Positions 42,384-51,578 are shown, numbered from the stretch's first letter. The stretch is 64,000 nt of DNA from CAVZTX01 sp963778375 (GCA_963778375.1 CAVZTX010000001.1:124001-188000); one strand, 5' to 3'. Notes: generated by a model from the sequence alone, not told the origin. Made by a program: numbers and translations.

Positions 42384-43062
42384 CTTTAAGTTTTTCGGAT
42401 CCTTCGGGAGCTGGCGTTTGCATTTGGTCGGCACCAGCAGCCGCCGAAGACGGAGAGGCAATCACTCTGGGTGCTTCAGCATTTTCTGATCCTACTGCTT
42501 TGAGCTGATGAGCGCCTACAGATCCAACATATCCATCACCTACGGCTGTGGACGCTTCCTGTGGTGCCGCCTGGTCCATCAATATTCTGTAGCCTGGGCT
42601 CTTGAAGTCGATACCGGCCTTTTCCAGATCCGATTCCGTTTTTACCCTTGTCGAGCCAGGGAGGAAGAAAGCTTTTGCGACTGCCTTGACCATCATGCTA
42701 CGCGCACGAAACTCAATCACGGCTCTGGCAACACGATCACTTCCCTGATCAACCTGTTTATCGATATTCTGCACGACCGTAGGACCCTCTGCCACGGCTC
42801 GCGCTATCTTATCTACTGCTTTATCGCCCGGTTGAGCGGGAGGAAGTGTTCCCGACATCGCTGAGTGGGTTGTGGTATTCACCTTATCGACGACCGGCCG
42901 CAGCTTTTTCACCAACTCTGATTTCTCACGCACCCAGGCAAGACCGAACATAAGCCCTGCCGCGAGCGCGAGGCCAATCAGAATCGAGACGAACATATAA
43001 AGGGCCAGGATGATGCCGGCCAACTGACCAAATGGTGCCAGAGGATCACTCGCAAGTATCAT
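42367..43062 (-). CDS. Hypothetical single-pass membrane protein
   Basis: This 231-residue protein has one N-terminal membrane segment (IILALYMFVSILIGLALAAGLMFGL), a helical region (KKLRPVVDKVNTTTHSAMSG, VQNIDKQVDQGSDRVARAV) and an Ala/Pro/Ser-rich disordered C-terminus. No domain is recognised. Its start overlaps the stop of the 163-residue membrane protein (ATGA), so the two are co-translated, and the MFS gene overlaps its end. The helical part is reminiscent of coiled-coil or t-SNARE-like membrane proteins, but this is only appearance. Confidence 0.72.
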   Translation of the reverse strand: MILASDPLAPFGQLAGIILALYMFVSILIGLALAAGLMFGLAWVREKSELVKKLRPVVDKVNTTTHSAMSGTLPPAQPGDKAVDKIARAVAEGPTVVQNIDKQVDQGSDRVARAVIEFRARSMMVKAVAKAFFLPGSTRVKTESDLEKAGIDFKSPGYRILMDQAAPQEASTAVGDGYVGSVGAHQLKAVGSENAEAPRVIASPSSAAAGADQMQTPAPEGSEKLKDAPVR

Positions 43063-43550
43063 AGCTTATTCCCTCCAGTTTCGGCTTCCATCTCCATTTC
43101 GACCTGCCGCTTTCGACGCTCCTCAGCACGGCTACGTGTCTGACCCTTACCGAGAAATACACGTAACACCTGCTGCCCCGCAAAGACAGCAGCGGCGGTG
43201 CGGACGCTTGGTCCAACCGCGAATTCTTTTGCTAGTTGAGCGGTAGTGCCCACTGTTGCAGCAGTATGGCCTGCTGTTCTGGCTGTAGTTTGCACTATGT
43301 TAACCGTTTCCTGCATTGAAGCGATTAAGGGCTTCATTTCCTCGCGTACGGTCGAGATCGTTTGCATGAGCATGACCACTGCATAGATTAACATAGCGGT
43401 TGAGAGCAGGCTAAAGACGGCCAGGATAATCAGCGCGATGTAGAGTACATCGAGCAATACGCCAAATATCCCGGCGAGGATAAATCCGACAATAAGTAGC
43501 ACCACAACGATGATACCAACGATGACAGCATAGCGAACTGCACCTTTCAT
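43059..43550 (-). CDS. Hypothetical membrane protein, DUF948-like layout
   Basis: This 163-residue protein has two hydrophobic N-terminal segments (YAVIVGIIVVVLLIVGFILAG and IALIILAVFSLLSTAMLIYA). A helical stretch typical of DUF948-like proteins follows (MKPLIASMQETVNIVQTTAR, AGHTAATVGTTAQLAKEFAV), with a charged C-terminus (ERRKRQVEMEMEAETG). It is first in a three-gene operon with the 231-residue protein and the broken MFS gene. Function unknown; DUF948 proteins are general-stress membrane proteins in firmicutes, and the link is weak. Confidence 0.7.
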   Translation of the reverse strand: MKGAVRYAVIVGIIVVVLLIVGFILAGIFGVLLDVLYIALIILAVFSLLSTAMLIYAVVMLMQTISTVREEMKPLIASMQETVNIVQTTARTAGHTAATVGTTAQLAKEFAVGPSVRTAAAVFAGQQVLRVFLGKGQTRSRAEERRKRQVEMEMEAETGGNKL

Positions 43551-43975
43551 AATACGCCTCCGATGAATTTATTTGTAACGATATCTGAATTATAGCGCAT
43601 GCGCTAAACAAGTGTAAGGGCACATCTTTTAGCATAAAGGTGGAAAACTCCCTTACGTTGCTCTACCTCTGTACACGAATAACTTCTTATAATAGACTAC
43701 ATTTTGCTAAGCATTGAACTTTCCTCTCACTTTGTTTCCTAATTGCCACGACGGGAAGTTCTGAAGAGTTACACACTTTATCTGCCTGATCTCTTGTAAG
43801 CAGGGCTTATTTGTTGTATGCTCATCAAGAGGAACCTTAGAAACCTGGACATTTACTGAATTTAGACTGAGACTTTTTATTGTTGACTTGCGTCTGGTCT
43901 CGGTTAGCAGTATGTTTCGGGTGGATGCATTCATTTTATTCAATCATTATCTGGCTACTAGTAAAGGAGGACTAG
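43551..43975. other. Gene-free divergent intergenic region
   Basis: 425 bp, AT-rich, between divergent operons. AGCGCATGCGCT at 43594-43605 is a perfect 12-bp palindrome near the start of the minus operon. No convincing -35/-10 pair was placed, and no ORF here has a ribosome binding site. Confidence 0.4.
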
Positions 43976-44335
43976 ATGCACGCTTTAAGCTTAATTCTGG
44001 CCGATGGGGTCACCATCAAAATTGGTAACAATGTTTGGAACTTCGGCCTCAATTTCATCATTTATCTAATAGTTGCGGCCATTGTCGGACTTGTGGCTGA
44101 GACTATTGTTGGTTGGCGGCTCCCATTCGGCTTCATTGGTGGAATTATCGCAGCCCTAGTTGGCATATGGTTGATGACAAACGTCATTCAGATTGGCGGT
44201 ATTGGTGATATTTATATCGTCGGTATTCCAATTATTCGAGCACTAATTGGTGCGATTATCCTGGTAGCAATATGGCATCTCCTGACTGCTGGTTTATGGA
44301 GACGGCGTCGCCGCTACTCCTATCGTAGGTACTAA
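43976..44335 (+). CDS. GlsB/YeaQ/YmgE-like small membrane protein, copy 1
   Basis: This 119-residue protein has three membrane helices: LNFIIYLIVAAIVGLVAETI, GFIGGIIAALVGIWLMT and RALIGAIILVAIWHLL. The Gly pattern is that of the GlsB/YeaQ/YmgE (transglycosylase-associated) family, but the N- and C-termini are longer and the C-terminus is Arg-rich (RRRRRYSYRRY). A perfect AAAGGAGG lies 5 bp before the ATG. A close paralogue follows 28 bp downstream. Related proteins are stress-induced, with no established biochemical role. Confidence 0.8.
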   Translation: MHALSLILADGVTIKIGNNVWNFGLNFIIYLIVAAIVGLVAETIVGWRLPFGFIGGIIAALVGIWLMTNVIQIGGIGDIYIVGIPIIRALIGAIILVAIWHLLTAGLWRRRRRYSYRRY

Positions 44336-44363
44336 AGAGCAAAGCCGGTGAAAGGAGGATTCG

Positions 44364-44717
44364 ATGCTAGTTCTAAGCTCAATGCTGGCAAGTAGCCCTG
44401 GGGTTACTATCAAAATAGGTGATAATGTCTGGAGTTTTGGCCTGAACTTTATCATTTACCTGATCATCGCGGCTATTGTTGGCTTAGTTGCAGAGGCTAT
44501 TGTCGGTCCACCTCGATTACCGCTCGGCTTTATCGGAGCGATCATTGCGGCGTTGATCGGTGTGTGGTTGATGACTAAGGTCATCACTATTGGTGGTATT
44601 GGGGATATCTATGTCTATGGTGTTCCGCTCATTCGGGCGCTGATCGGAGCAATCATTCTGGTGGCGCTATGGCATCTTCTGATGATTCCTTTCCGGCGTC
44701 GTTACACAACTGCTTGA
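44364..44717 (+). CDS. GlsB/YeaQ/YmgE-like small membrane protein, copy 2
   Basis: This 117-residue protein is a tandem duplicate of the previous one, about 65-70 percent identical by eye. It shares VTIKIGxNVWxFGLNFIIYL, GGIGDIY and IRALIGAIILVA, and has its own AAAGGAGG. The C-terminus is shorter (RRRYTTA). Three membrane helices are retained. The duplication is old enough for many silent and some conservative changes, so both copies seem to be kept. The pair probably forms an operon ending at the terminator at 44774. Confidence 0.8.
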   Translation: MLVLSSMLASSPGVTIKIGDNVWSFGLNFIIYLIIAAIVGLVAEAIVGPPRLPLGFIGAIIAALIGVWLMTKVITIGGIGDIYVYGVPLIRALIGAIILVALWHLLMIPFRRRYTTA

Positions 44718-44737
44718 GACCAAGCTGATCCATCGGT

Positions 44738-44765
44738 GCTGGGCACGACAAATCTGCCCATACAT
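44738..44765 (+). repeat. GACAAATC-type hairpin repeat
   Basis: GGGCA-CGACAAATC-TGCCC then ATACA, similar to the GATAAATCGG/CCCTACA elements at 40019 and 60330. Confidence 0.5.
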
Positions 44766-44773
44766 TTTGTCAG

Positions 44774-44817
44774 GCCCTCAGACATGATACAATGAATACA
44801 AAATCTGAGGGCTTTTT
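44774..44817 (+). terminator. Terminator after the GlsB-like pair
   Basis: GCCCTCAGA (44774-44782) pairs with TCTGAGGGC (44804-44812) and TTTTTG follows. The GAGGG in the right arm is 9 bp before the GTG of marC and may double as its ribosome binding site. Confidence 0.7.
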
Positions 44818-44820
44818 GTT

Positions 44821-45456
44821 GTGGTTTTCACGATCCGCGCATTCGTCACATTTTTCACTATCATTGACCCTGTGGGCCTGGCACCTGTGGTCATTGGTCT
44901 AACAGCACATCTCAATGATGCACAACGCCGTAAGATTATTACGCGAGCAACTATCATCAGCGCGGCTATCATCGCCTTCTTCGCGCTGGTTGGACGTTTC
45001 CTGCTTGATCGGCTCGGTATCAGCCTCTATGCTTTTAATATGGCGGGTGGAGTGCTGCTTTTCCTTGTCGCCGTGGATATGCTGTTCGGACGGGCATCAG
45101 GAACTCGCGAGACGAAGACGGAGCAAGAAGAGGCGGTTACTCGCGAAGATGTCAGTGTTTTCCCACTCGCTATTCCGATGATCGCTGGTCCTGGCACGAT
45201 TGCCACGACCATTCTCTATGTTGACCTTGCTGCGTCCAATATCTTCGATTTGCTCTCGGTTGCTGCTGCCATTATCAGCGCACTGATTGCCGCCTGGCTC
45301 GTTATGCGCAGTAGCTTGTGGATTATCCGCCATATTGGTCGCACGGGCATTCTTGTGCTCTCGCGCATTTTAGGCATTTTGCTAGCGGCACTGGCCCTCC
45401 AATTTATTCTGAACGGCATCGTTACGTTTATTCAGGTGAGCGGTTTGGGAAAATGA
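44821..45456 (+). CDS. MarC family integral membrane protein
   Basis: This 211-residue protein has six membrane helices. FVTFFTIIDPVGLAPVVIGL, FNMAGGVLLFLVAVDMLFG and FPLAIPMIAGPGTIATTILY are the MarC signatures. The family was once thought to give multiple antibiotic resistance, but a direct role was later withdrawn; the transport function is not settled. The start codon is GTG at 44821, lying right after the terminator hairpin of the previous operon, so either transcription reads through or a promoter overlaps the hairpin. Confidence 0.92.
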   Translation: MVFTIRAFVTFFTIIDPVGLAPVVIGLTAHLNDAQRRKIITRATIISAAIIAFFALVGRFLLDRLGISLYAFNMAGGVLLFLVAVDMLFGRASGTRETKTEQEEAVTREDVSVFPLAIPMIAGPGTIATTILYVDLAASNIFDLLSVAAAIISALIAAWLVMRSSLWIIRHIGRTGILVLSRILGILLAALALQFILNGIVTFIQVSGLGK

Positions 45457-45583
45457 TGGGTATAGCAAGGACTTCCACTGTAGGCTATAATGCTAGCAAG
45501 TTATGACTTTTAGTGAATTTGAACGTAATGAACATAAAGAGAGAAAATAAGTATAGCGTCCAAGATTAAAGTTAGCAGCAAAC

Positions 45584-46441
45584 ATGTATCTTACAAAGGA
45601 TGAGGCATCTCGCAAACTACGCGCTCAGTTGAGTTACCGGACGGCGTTGCGAGGGCAGAGCAATTCAGGAAGATTGGCGCGTATCTCCTGGGTCACGTGG
45701 ATCATTACCGTTGGCACTATCGCTATATGGTGTTTTACCGCTTACCAGGTAGCATTGGCATCGGGTGCACACAGCATTCATGATATCATCACGAATGTAC
45801 TCAACAATACACAGAATGCTGATGTCCTTGTCAAATATGGAGCAAAAGATAACGCTTCAATCCTGGCAGGGCAATATTGGCGCTTCTTAACGCCGATCTT
45901 CTTACATGCCAATTTACTGCACGTTGGATTGAATATGCTCAACTTCTTTATCCTGGGCATTTTCATCGAGCGATTGGTTGGACATCTGCGCTTTTTATTG
46001 ATCTATCTTGTGACAGGCGTGATTAGCGTGATTGCCAGCTTTTACTTTGCGCCGCAGGAGGTCAGCGTTGGAGCATCGGGAGCGATCTTTGGGGTGGTAG
46101 GCGCTTATAGCGTTTTCGTGTTGATGCACCGGCGAGCCTTTCGAGCTGGAGGTATCCCTATACTGCTCTGGCTCGTATTTGTTATTGGACTGAATCTCGG
46201 TCTTGGATTATTTATTGCTAATGTTGATAATTATGCGCACCTGGGTGGACTCATCAGCGGCTTTTTGCTCGGCTGGTTGTTTACCCCACTGTATGTCCAA
46301 TTACCAGCCGAAGCAGAAGAAGAGGGAGGGATGCAATTGGTGGATGTACATAGTCTTTCGCGCCGCTGGCCACTTGCAATATTGACCATTTTAGTGACGC
46401 TACTCCTGCTCCTTGCATCGCTGCTGACTGCGAGGCAGTAG
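45584..46441 (+). CDS. Rhomboid family intramembrane serine protease
   Basis: This 285-residue protease has about seven membrane helices. The catalytic Ser is in VGASGAIFGVVGAY (Ser near 165) and the His is in NYAHLGGLISGFLLG (near 219). The helix-4 approach FLHANLLHVGLNMLNFF, with its HVGLNM, is the usual conserved Asn region. A 55-residue N-terminal segment and the loop after TM1 are polar. It cleaves single-pass membrane substrates within the bilayer. Its substrate is unknown. It is followed by a second rhomboid gene. Confidence 0.94.
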   Translation: MYLTKDEASRKLRAQLSYRTALRGQSNSGRLARISWVTWIITVGTIAIWCFTAYQVALASGAHSIHDIITNVLNNTQNADVLVKYGAKDNASILAGQYWRFLTPIFLHANLLHVGLNMLNFFILGIFIERLVGHLRFLLIYLVTGVISVIASFYFAPQEVSVGASGAIFGVVGAYSVFVLMHRRAFRAGGIPILLWLVFVIGLNLGLGLFIANVDNYAHLGGLISGFLLGWLFTPLYVQLPAEAEEEGGMQLVDVHSLSRRWPLAILTILVTLLLLLASLLTARQ

Positions 46442-46454
46442 ACGCGGTAGCGTC
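46441..46454. repeat. Small hairpin at the end of the rhomboid gene
   Basis: GACGC-GGTA-GCGTC then GTTGCAGCG begins in the stop codon. It resembles the CGTTGCAG end of the CGGCCTGC family. It has no T-run. Confidence 0.35.
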
Positions 46455-46517
46455 GTTGCAGCGATGGATAGGTGCCGAAGCAATTCTTGCTTTACACTTT
46501 GTTGGAGGATAACGCTT

Positions 46518-47775
46518 TTGGAAGCACAAACAGACGTACAAACGTACATGGATCGTGGAAAACAGGCACTTGCCCAGGGGCAAGGGCGCGAGGCGGCTAT
46601 CGCTTATGCACATGCAGCGCAACTTGAACCGGATAATCCGCAGGTACATCTTGGCCTGGCAGAGGCGAACCTCGCGCTCGGTTCCTATGGTGTGGTATAT
46701 ATGGCTTGCCGTAAAGTACAAGAACTGCAATCCGAGGGTGGTCCAGAAAGCACGATGGCGCAGGCGCTGCTCAACCTGCTCGATCGCCGTTACGACCGCG
46801 CTTTGCAGGATGTTGATGCAGTGATTAGCCAGGACCCCGGTAATGGCTATGCTCATGCTTTACGTGCTTACTTACTTCGTCTGAATAAGCAGGACTACGA
46901 TGCAGGGCTGGCACGATCACGCGCTGCTCGCCTCTCATACGGTGGCACCTTTGAAAACGTTTTCCCGCCTGTTGAGCCTGTATCTCCTGGTTACAGCAAT
47001 CCGTTTGTTCCACCTACTGCTACAGGTCAGCCAAACGGGCAGAGTACGGATAACGCAGGCGGTTCACGAACTGAACGAGTTGAGCGTGAAGCTGTGCCTA
47101 CATGGTCGCGCCCAAATACTATGCAACGCCGTGTAATTCGCACTCGCTTCATGCTAAGCCAGAATCCACGCTTCGTGACGAATATCATCATTGGTATTAA
47201 TGTGCTCATTTACTTGATACTTCTCATACTTAGCGCAAATGCGGCCGGAGGTCTAGGCCAGTTGGGAGGGATCGATGAAGGAGTGCTGATCAATGCGGGA
47301 GGACAAGTAAATTTTCTCGTCGCGCAGGGTCAAGTCTGGCGCATCTTCACAGCTATGTTTTTGCACTTCAACCTCATACATATCGGCCTGAATATGCTTT
47401 CGCTGTTTTTGATTGGTGCGGCAGTTGAGGTTTTCTACGGGAAATGGCGTTACCTGCTCATCTATCTGCTTTCTGGTATTGTGGGTGGTATTGCTACATA
47501 CTTCTTCTCACCCGTCAGATACTTTAGCAGTAGGTGCCTCTGGGGCAATCTTCGGGGTGTTTGGGGCGCTGGGTGTCTTCTACATTGTCAACCGTCGCGC
47601 GCTGGGCAGGTATGGCAGTGGAGCTATCACCAACTGGATATTCTGGCTGGGGCTGAACCTTGTGTTTGGTTTCTCAACTCCGGGTATTGGCATTGTGGAC
47701 CATATCGGCGGTCTTGTAGCGGGTATAGTGATTGGGGCACTGCTGATCCCAAGGTTGAGGACAAAAAGGTTCTAA
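46518..47775 (+). pseudogene. TPR-rhomboid fusion protease, frameshifted
   Basis: Residues 1-130 form a TPR-like helical domain (DRGKQALAQGQGREAAIAYA, LEPDNPQVHLGLAEANLALG). A Pro-rich linker follows and then a rhomboid domain (FLHFNLIHIGLNMLSLFLIG, YLLIYLLSGIVGGIATYFFS). The frame breaks near 47510, where an extra base (CCCGTCAGAT) puts the rest in another frame: SDTLAVGASGAIFGVFGALG with the catalytic Ser, and DHIGGLVAGIVIG with the His. So the read frame lacks both catalytic residues. The start is TTG at 46518 with GGAGG 9 bp upstream. The repaired length would be about 418 residues. Confidence 0.8.
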
Positions 47776-47815
47776 ACACACCTTGCTTGTTGGACGGTTC
47801 TGTACACTGAAAGTA

Positions 47816-47910
47816 GGAAGCCAAGCTTGCAATCTCGCTGTGACCCGGCTGAGTCACAAGATCCTATCCATGCCCTTTTACCCCCCACTTGGCTTCCCCC
47901 CATTTTTTCT
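47816..47910 (+). terminator. Complex nested hairpin after the rhomboid genes
   Basis: GGAAGCCAAG (47816-47825) pairs with CTTGGCTTCC (47888-47897). Inside is TGTGAC/GTCACA (47839-47844, 47853-47858). TTTTTTCTT follows. It may be a terminator with an unusual large multibranch stem or a structured RNA. Confidence 0.45.
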
Positions 47911-48010
47911 TAATTGGCTTCATCCTCTAGTAACCTAATAGCCTACTGTGACGTTATAACAATAGCTTGAGCACTTTGCGCAAATCTGAATGAAAGGAAA
48001 ATTATGTTTT

Positions 48011-49171
48011 ATGGTCCATCGAGACAAATTACTTATTCTTATGTCCAGGACGGGTGGCGGGCATGTCAGCCTGGCGGAGTCATTACGAGATCGGTTTGAA
48101 GACGAATATGACATTAAGATTATGGACCCGTATACAGGCTTTTTTCATACTCATTATCGTTTTGTGACTCGCCATACTCCCTGGCTCTATTCAGCGGAGT
48201 TCCGCTTCTGGAATATACCCGAAATGTCAGTTGTTGCACACGAGGTGTTTAGTCATGTTATTGCCAAGCCTCTCAATTTGGCACTGGATGAGTTCGAGCC
48301 GGACGCGGTGATAACCACGCATCCCTATCTTTCCTACGAAGTGATGCGTGTTCTGGAGAAGCGTACACCGACTATACCACTTGTGCTGCTATTCTCCGAC
48401 CCGCATGTTCCCTTCAATTGGCTCAGTGAAAAGAAAGCTGCCGCCACATTCGCTACGACTCGCGAGTCCTATGAGCAGGCACTCAACGAGGGATTTGATC
48501 CTGCTCGTTTGCACCTCGTTGGTTGGCCTGTGCGTCGTCAATTCTACGATTTTCGTGGATTAGATCGTGCGGAGATGCTCACTCGGCTTGATTTAGATCC
48601 CGAACGCTTCACGATCTTTATGCAAGGTGGTGGTGAGGGAGCAACTCGAGTTGCACGAACCGTGGAGAATGTTAAGAATATACTGGCCGCCGGGAATAAC
48701 ATTCAGATGATCCTGGGAGCTGGCACCAACCAGGCATTACTTGAACGCTTCCAAGAGGTCAAGAATGTGTACCCTTTGTCATTTACACCAGAGATTGCAC
48801 CATATATGGCGGCTGCCGATGTCGTGATGGGCAAAGCCGGGCCTAATGTGGTCTTTGAGGCAGTGACGTTGGGCAAACCACTCATCGCAACATCCTACAT
48901 TCCAGGTCAGGAAAAAGCAAATCTGGATTTTATCCAGCGTTACAGCTTAGGTTGGGTTGCCCTTAAGCCGGAGAAACAGCGGGAGCTGATTGCGACCCTT
49001 GCAACACGGGGTAAGGAACTCAGCGAAATGACCGAGAGGATCGATGCATACAGGCGCTGGAACGCTGCTATGAATAAATCAATGATCCTACATATTCGCT
49101 CTGTGATTGCCGAATCACGAATGTACTCGCCTGACAAAAAAATGAAGGTTGGTTCGCGTGGAGCTAGCTAG
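48011..49171 (+). CDS. MGDG-synthase/MurG-like glycosyltransferase
   Basis: This GT28/MGDG-synthase type glycosyltransferase has 386 residues from ATG 48011 (393 from 47990). The N-terminal MSRTGGGHVSLAESL is the glycine-rich acceptor loop, and PDAVITTHPYLSYEVM follows. The nucleotide-sugar part has MQGGGEGATRVARTV, then MAAADVVMGKAGPNVVFEA with LGKPLIATSYIPGQEKANLD. Processive lipid glycosyltransferases and plant galactolipid synthases share these features. The acceptor is probably diacylglycerol or another lipid; the sugar is unknown. The 48011 start is preferred because AAAGGA lies 12 bp upstream and 47990 has none. Confidence 0.86.
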   Translation: MVHRDKLLILMSRTGGGHVSLAESLRDRFEDEYDIKIMDPYTGFFHTHYRFVTRHTPWLYSAEFRFWNIPEMSVVAHEVFSHVIAKPLNLALDEFEPDAVITTHPYLSYEVMRVLEKRTPTIPLVLLFSDPHVPFNWLSEKKAAATFATTRESYEQALNEGFDPARLHLVGWPVRRQFYDFRGLDRAEMLTRLDLDPERFTIFMQGGGEGATRVARTVENVKNILAAGNNIQMILGAGTNQALLERFQEVKNVYPLSFTPEIAPYMAAADVVMGKAGPNVVFEAVTLGKPLIATSYIPGQEKANLDFIQRYSLGWVALKPEKQRELIATLATRGKELSEMTERIDAYRRWNAAMNKSMILHIRSVIAESRMYSPDKKMKVGSRGAS

Positions 49172-49189
49172 CGGGGTGGTTAGGTTAGT

Positions 49190-50554
49190 TCATTGGGCAG
49201 CGACAATTCTTGCATATCCCTGGGTCTGAGCAAGCGGTGTTACAGCGCCGCTTTTTATATCCATTGCGTAGAGCATACTGTCGCTATAGAAAGTAAGAAC
49301 GGTGTTGTTGATCCAGGGGCCTAATTCAATCAGGCGAGCCGTCGAGGTTGCGAGCAGCGCCGGTTTGCTGGCATGAAGATGGCTTGCTGAACCGGTCAAT
49401 TGGACCGTGTAGATAGCGCTGTGGCGATCATATGGGTCCTGGGGATCACTCGAAAATTCCACGTATACCAGGGTATGTCCATCACGTGTAAACAGAGGTG
49501 TCGTGATCCAATGATAGTCAGCGATATTGTTCAGGTTTTGTTGTTCTGGCAATACCACCTGTGTATTACTCATCGTCAAAGGCTGACCCACCAGCACAGC
49601 CAGATTCAGACTATTTGCATAGGTAAGGGAAGCAACATCGGTAGGAATGCTTTGATCAGAAGGTACGGGAGCAAGGCCCTCACTCGATGAGTAAAGTAAG
49701 GTGTTTCCAGAAGGAATAAGGGTCAAGGGACCTTGTTGTGGGTCTTCATCTAAAAGAGGTTGTGGCGTTGCTGAATTCTTACTGAGGTCGAGCGTCCACA
49801 AACCGTACTGTACCGCTTCATGGCTTCCTCGATCATCGGAAAGCAGCAATGTTGTATCCCCCTTTTTATCGATTCCGTTCAAAAATGAAAATATGCGGAA
49901 GCAGGGACAACTTGTCGCTTGCTGTTCATACACTAATTGAGGGGAACCTATCTGTCCGGCGTAGATATCAATGACGCCATTGCCATCAGCAGGCTCGGTA
50001 CTCCATGCTATTGTTGTGCCATCATTACTCAGCGCCATTGAAGTGATTACTTGCTTCGATGCAAGATTTGCGATGCGGGTTGGCGTCCCATTAAAAATAT
50101 TGGTCAACCAGAGGCCATTTCCACTGTAGAGGAGTTGACCGGATGAAGCGAGTATTGGACGTACCGCTTCGCTATACACGTATCCACTGGCAGCTATTTT
50201 TTGGATCTGACCAGTATCAGTGGAAACGACGTAGAGGTTATTCATTGACTCGTAGATCACATAATGAGCTCCAGACAAGGTAAGTGGAGGTAACACTGTA
50301 TTATTCGGGATAAAAAGAGGTGGTGTAACCGTGAGATTCAGGTTGGGATTATCTGTTGGTGTAGGTGTGAGGGCAGGAGGACTACTCACAGGGTGATGTA
50401 CAGTGCCAGTAGACGGACTTGGTTTCGCCTGGTTGATTGCTAGCTGAGGTAGGCTGAAAATGAACAGGCTAGAAAACAAAAGCAGCAACAATCCAATCAC
50501 TATGAGCAGGAAAATAATGCCCGCTTTGGAAAAGCGTGCAGGTGAATTTTGCAT
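49190..50554 (-). CDS. Membrane-anchored beta-propeller (TolB/YVTN-like) protein
   Basis: This 454-residue protein has one N-terminal membrane helix (AGIIFLLIVIGLLLLLFSSLF) and a Pro/Ser/Thr linker (about 38-75). A propeller-like domain with weak repeats follows: MNNLYVVSTDTGQIQKIAAS, MALSNDGTTIAWSTEPADGN, MLYAMDIKSGAVTPLAQTQG. It faces outside. No enzyme motif is seen. Its start lies 17 bp after the stop of the esterase gene, so the two probably form an operon. Role unknown. Confidence 0.75.
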   Translation of the reverse strand: MQNSPARFSKAGIIFLLIVIGLLLLLFSSLFIFSLPQLAINQAKPSPSTGTVHHPVSSPPALTPTPTDNPNLNLTVTPPLFIPNNTVLPPLTLSGAHYVIYESMNNLYVVSTDTGQIQKIAASGYVYSEAVRPILASSGQLLYSGNGLWLTNIFNGTPTRIANLASKQVITSMALSNDGTTIAWSTEPADGNGVIDIYAGQIGSPQLVYEQQATSCPCFRIFSFLNGIDKKGDTTLLLSDDRGSHEAVQYGLWTLDLSKNSATPQPLLDEDPQQGPLTLIPSGNTLLYSSSEGLAPVPSDQSIPTDVASLTYANSLNLAVLVGQPLTMSNTQVVLPEQQNLNNIADYHWITTPLFTRDGHTLVYVEFSSDPQDPYDRHSAIYTVQLTGSASHLHASKPALLATSTARLIELGPWINNTVLTFYSDSMLYAMDIKSGAVTPLAQTQGYARIVAAQ

Positions 50555-50570
50555 ATGACCTATACACCTA

Positions 50571-51383
50571 TCAAGCTGTCTGATCTACATCTCTACTATG
50601 CGATTTTGCTTTACTTGCATGGCTGAGAATAAATGCAGTAGTCTTGCTTATCACTTCCTCTCGGTCGTGATCCACCATAATCATATGATAGGAGCGATGG
50701 AAGGTGACAAGGTACTTTTCCTGCGAACCAATGCGGCGATAAATTTCGCGCGCATCATGTGCCGGAACAACATGATCGTAGAGAGAAGACATAATCAGCG
50801 CGGGCGCGGTAATGTTAGGCAATTCTTCTCGCAATCGTGGCAGAAATTTCAGCATGCTATAGACAGGCGAAAGAGGTGTCCAGCGATAGATGTCGCGTTT
50901 CAACTGGCGAAGTACTTCTCGATCATGCACATCCTCACGTAATGTAGGCACCCAGGGAGTGATAGTTTTAAAAAACCCAACCATAGGTTTGAGCCAGGGA
51001 TGCATGTGCAGCGGGGCACACATACTTACAATACCTGCCACCTCTTCATTAGCAGCGACGTGCAATGAAAGTGCCCCGCCCAGCGAATGACCAACCAGGA
51101 ATACTACATCGCAGCGCTGTTTAAGCAATCTCAATTCCCGGGTCACTGCCTGTGCCCAATCTTCCCAGCCAAGCGGGATCATCTCGCGTATATGCACACC
51201 ATGTCCAGGCAACAACATATTCTTCGTGACCATACCATGTGCCGAGAGTGCAGCCTCTATCCCGGCCATATCGCTCTGGCAACCGTTCAATCCGTGTACA
51301 AGCAGTACACCTGTTACCGGGGCTTTTGTCGAATGGTATGGTCCTCGTGTTCCCTGGGGGTTAGGTGTTGTCATTGTCTGCAT
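50571..51383 (-). CDS. Alpha/beta-fold carboxylesterase
   Basis: This 270-residue hydrolase resembles Est30-type carboxylesterases. The oxyanion loop is LLVHGLNGCQSDM, the nucleophile is Ser100 in LVGHSLGGALSLH, the acid is Asp202 in SSLYDHVVPAH, and the base is His232 in RSYHMIMVDHDRE. There is no signal peptide. The cap region (about 125-170) has a Pro/Trp-rich segment. Substrates are likely short-chain or monoacyl esters. It is first in an operon with the propeller protein. Confidence 0.92.
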   Translation of the reverse strand: MQTMTTPNPQGTRGPYHSTKAPVTGVLLVHGLNGCQSDMAGIEAALSAHGMVTKNMLLPGHGVHIREMIPLGWEDWAQAVTRELRLLKQRCDVVFLVGHSLGGALSLHVAANEEVAGIVSMCAPLHMHPWLKPMVGFFKTITPWVPTLREDVHDREVLRQLKRDIYRWTPLSPVYSMLKFLPRLREELPNITAPALIMSSLYDHVVPAHDAREIYRRIGSQEKYLVTFHRSYHMIMVDHDREEVISKTTAFILSHASKAKSHSRDVDQTA

Positions 51384-51524
51384 TCCTCGCTTCGTTGCGG
51401 ACAGAAAAAGATTGCCGCATCATGTTTCATGATGGTTATGCACATAGCATACCTTCTAGTATTACGTTTCGGCAAGTGCGGAAGTTGGAAATAAGGCATC
51501 AGGAATCCATGCACATACTCTTTA

Positions 51525-51559
51525 GAAGCTTGAAATTTAGGTAGAGCTTCGGGTATAGT
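51525..51559 (+). promoter_or_regulatory. Promoter with inverted repeat upstream of hicBA
   Basis: TTGAAA (51530-51535) and TATAGT (51554-51559) are 18 bp apart, 20 bp before the hicB start. GAAGCT (51525-51530) and AGCTTC (51545-51550) form an inverted repeat across the -35 and spacer, a possible autoregulatory operator. Confidence 0.5.
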
Positions 51560-51578
51560 AACCACAGGAGGTGATGAT

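Noticed and set aside
43707..43943. 78-codon minus frame in the divergent intergenic region
   Set aside because: AT-rich, no binding site, no domain.
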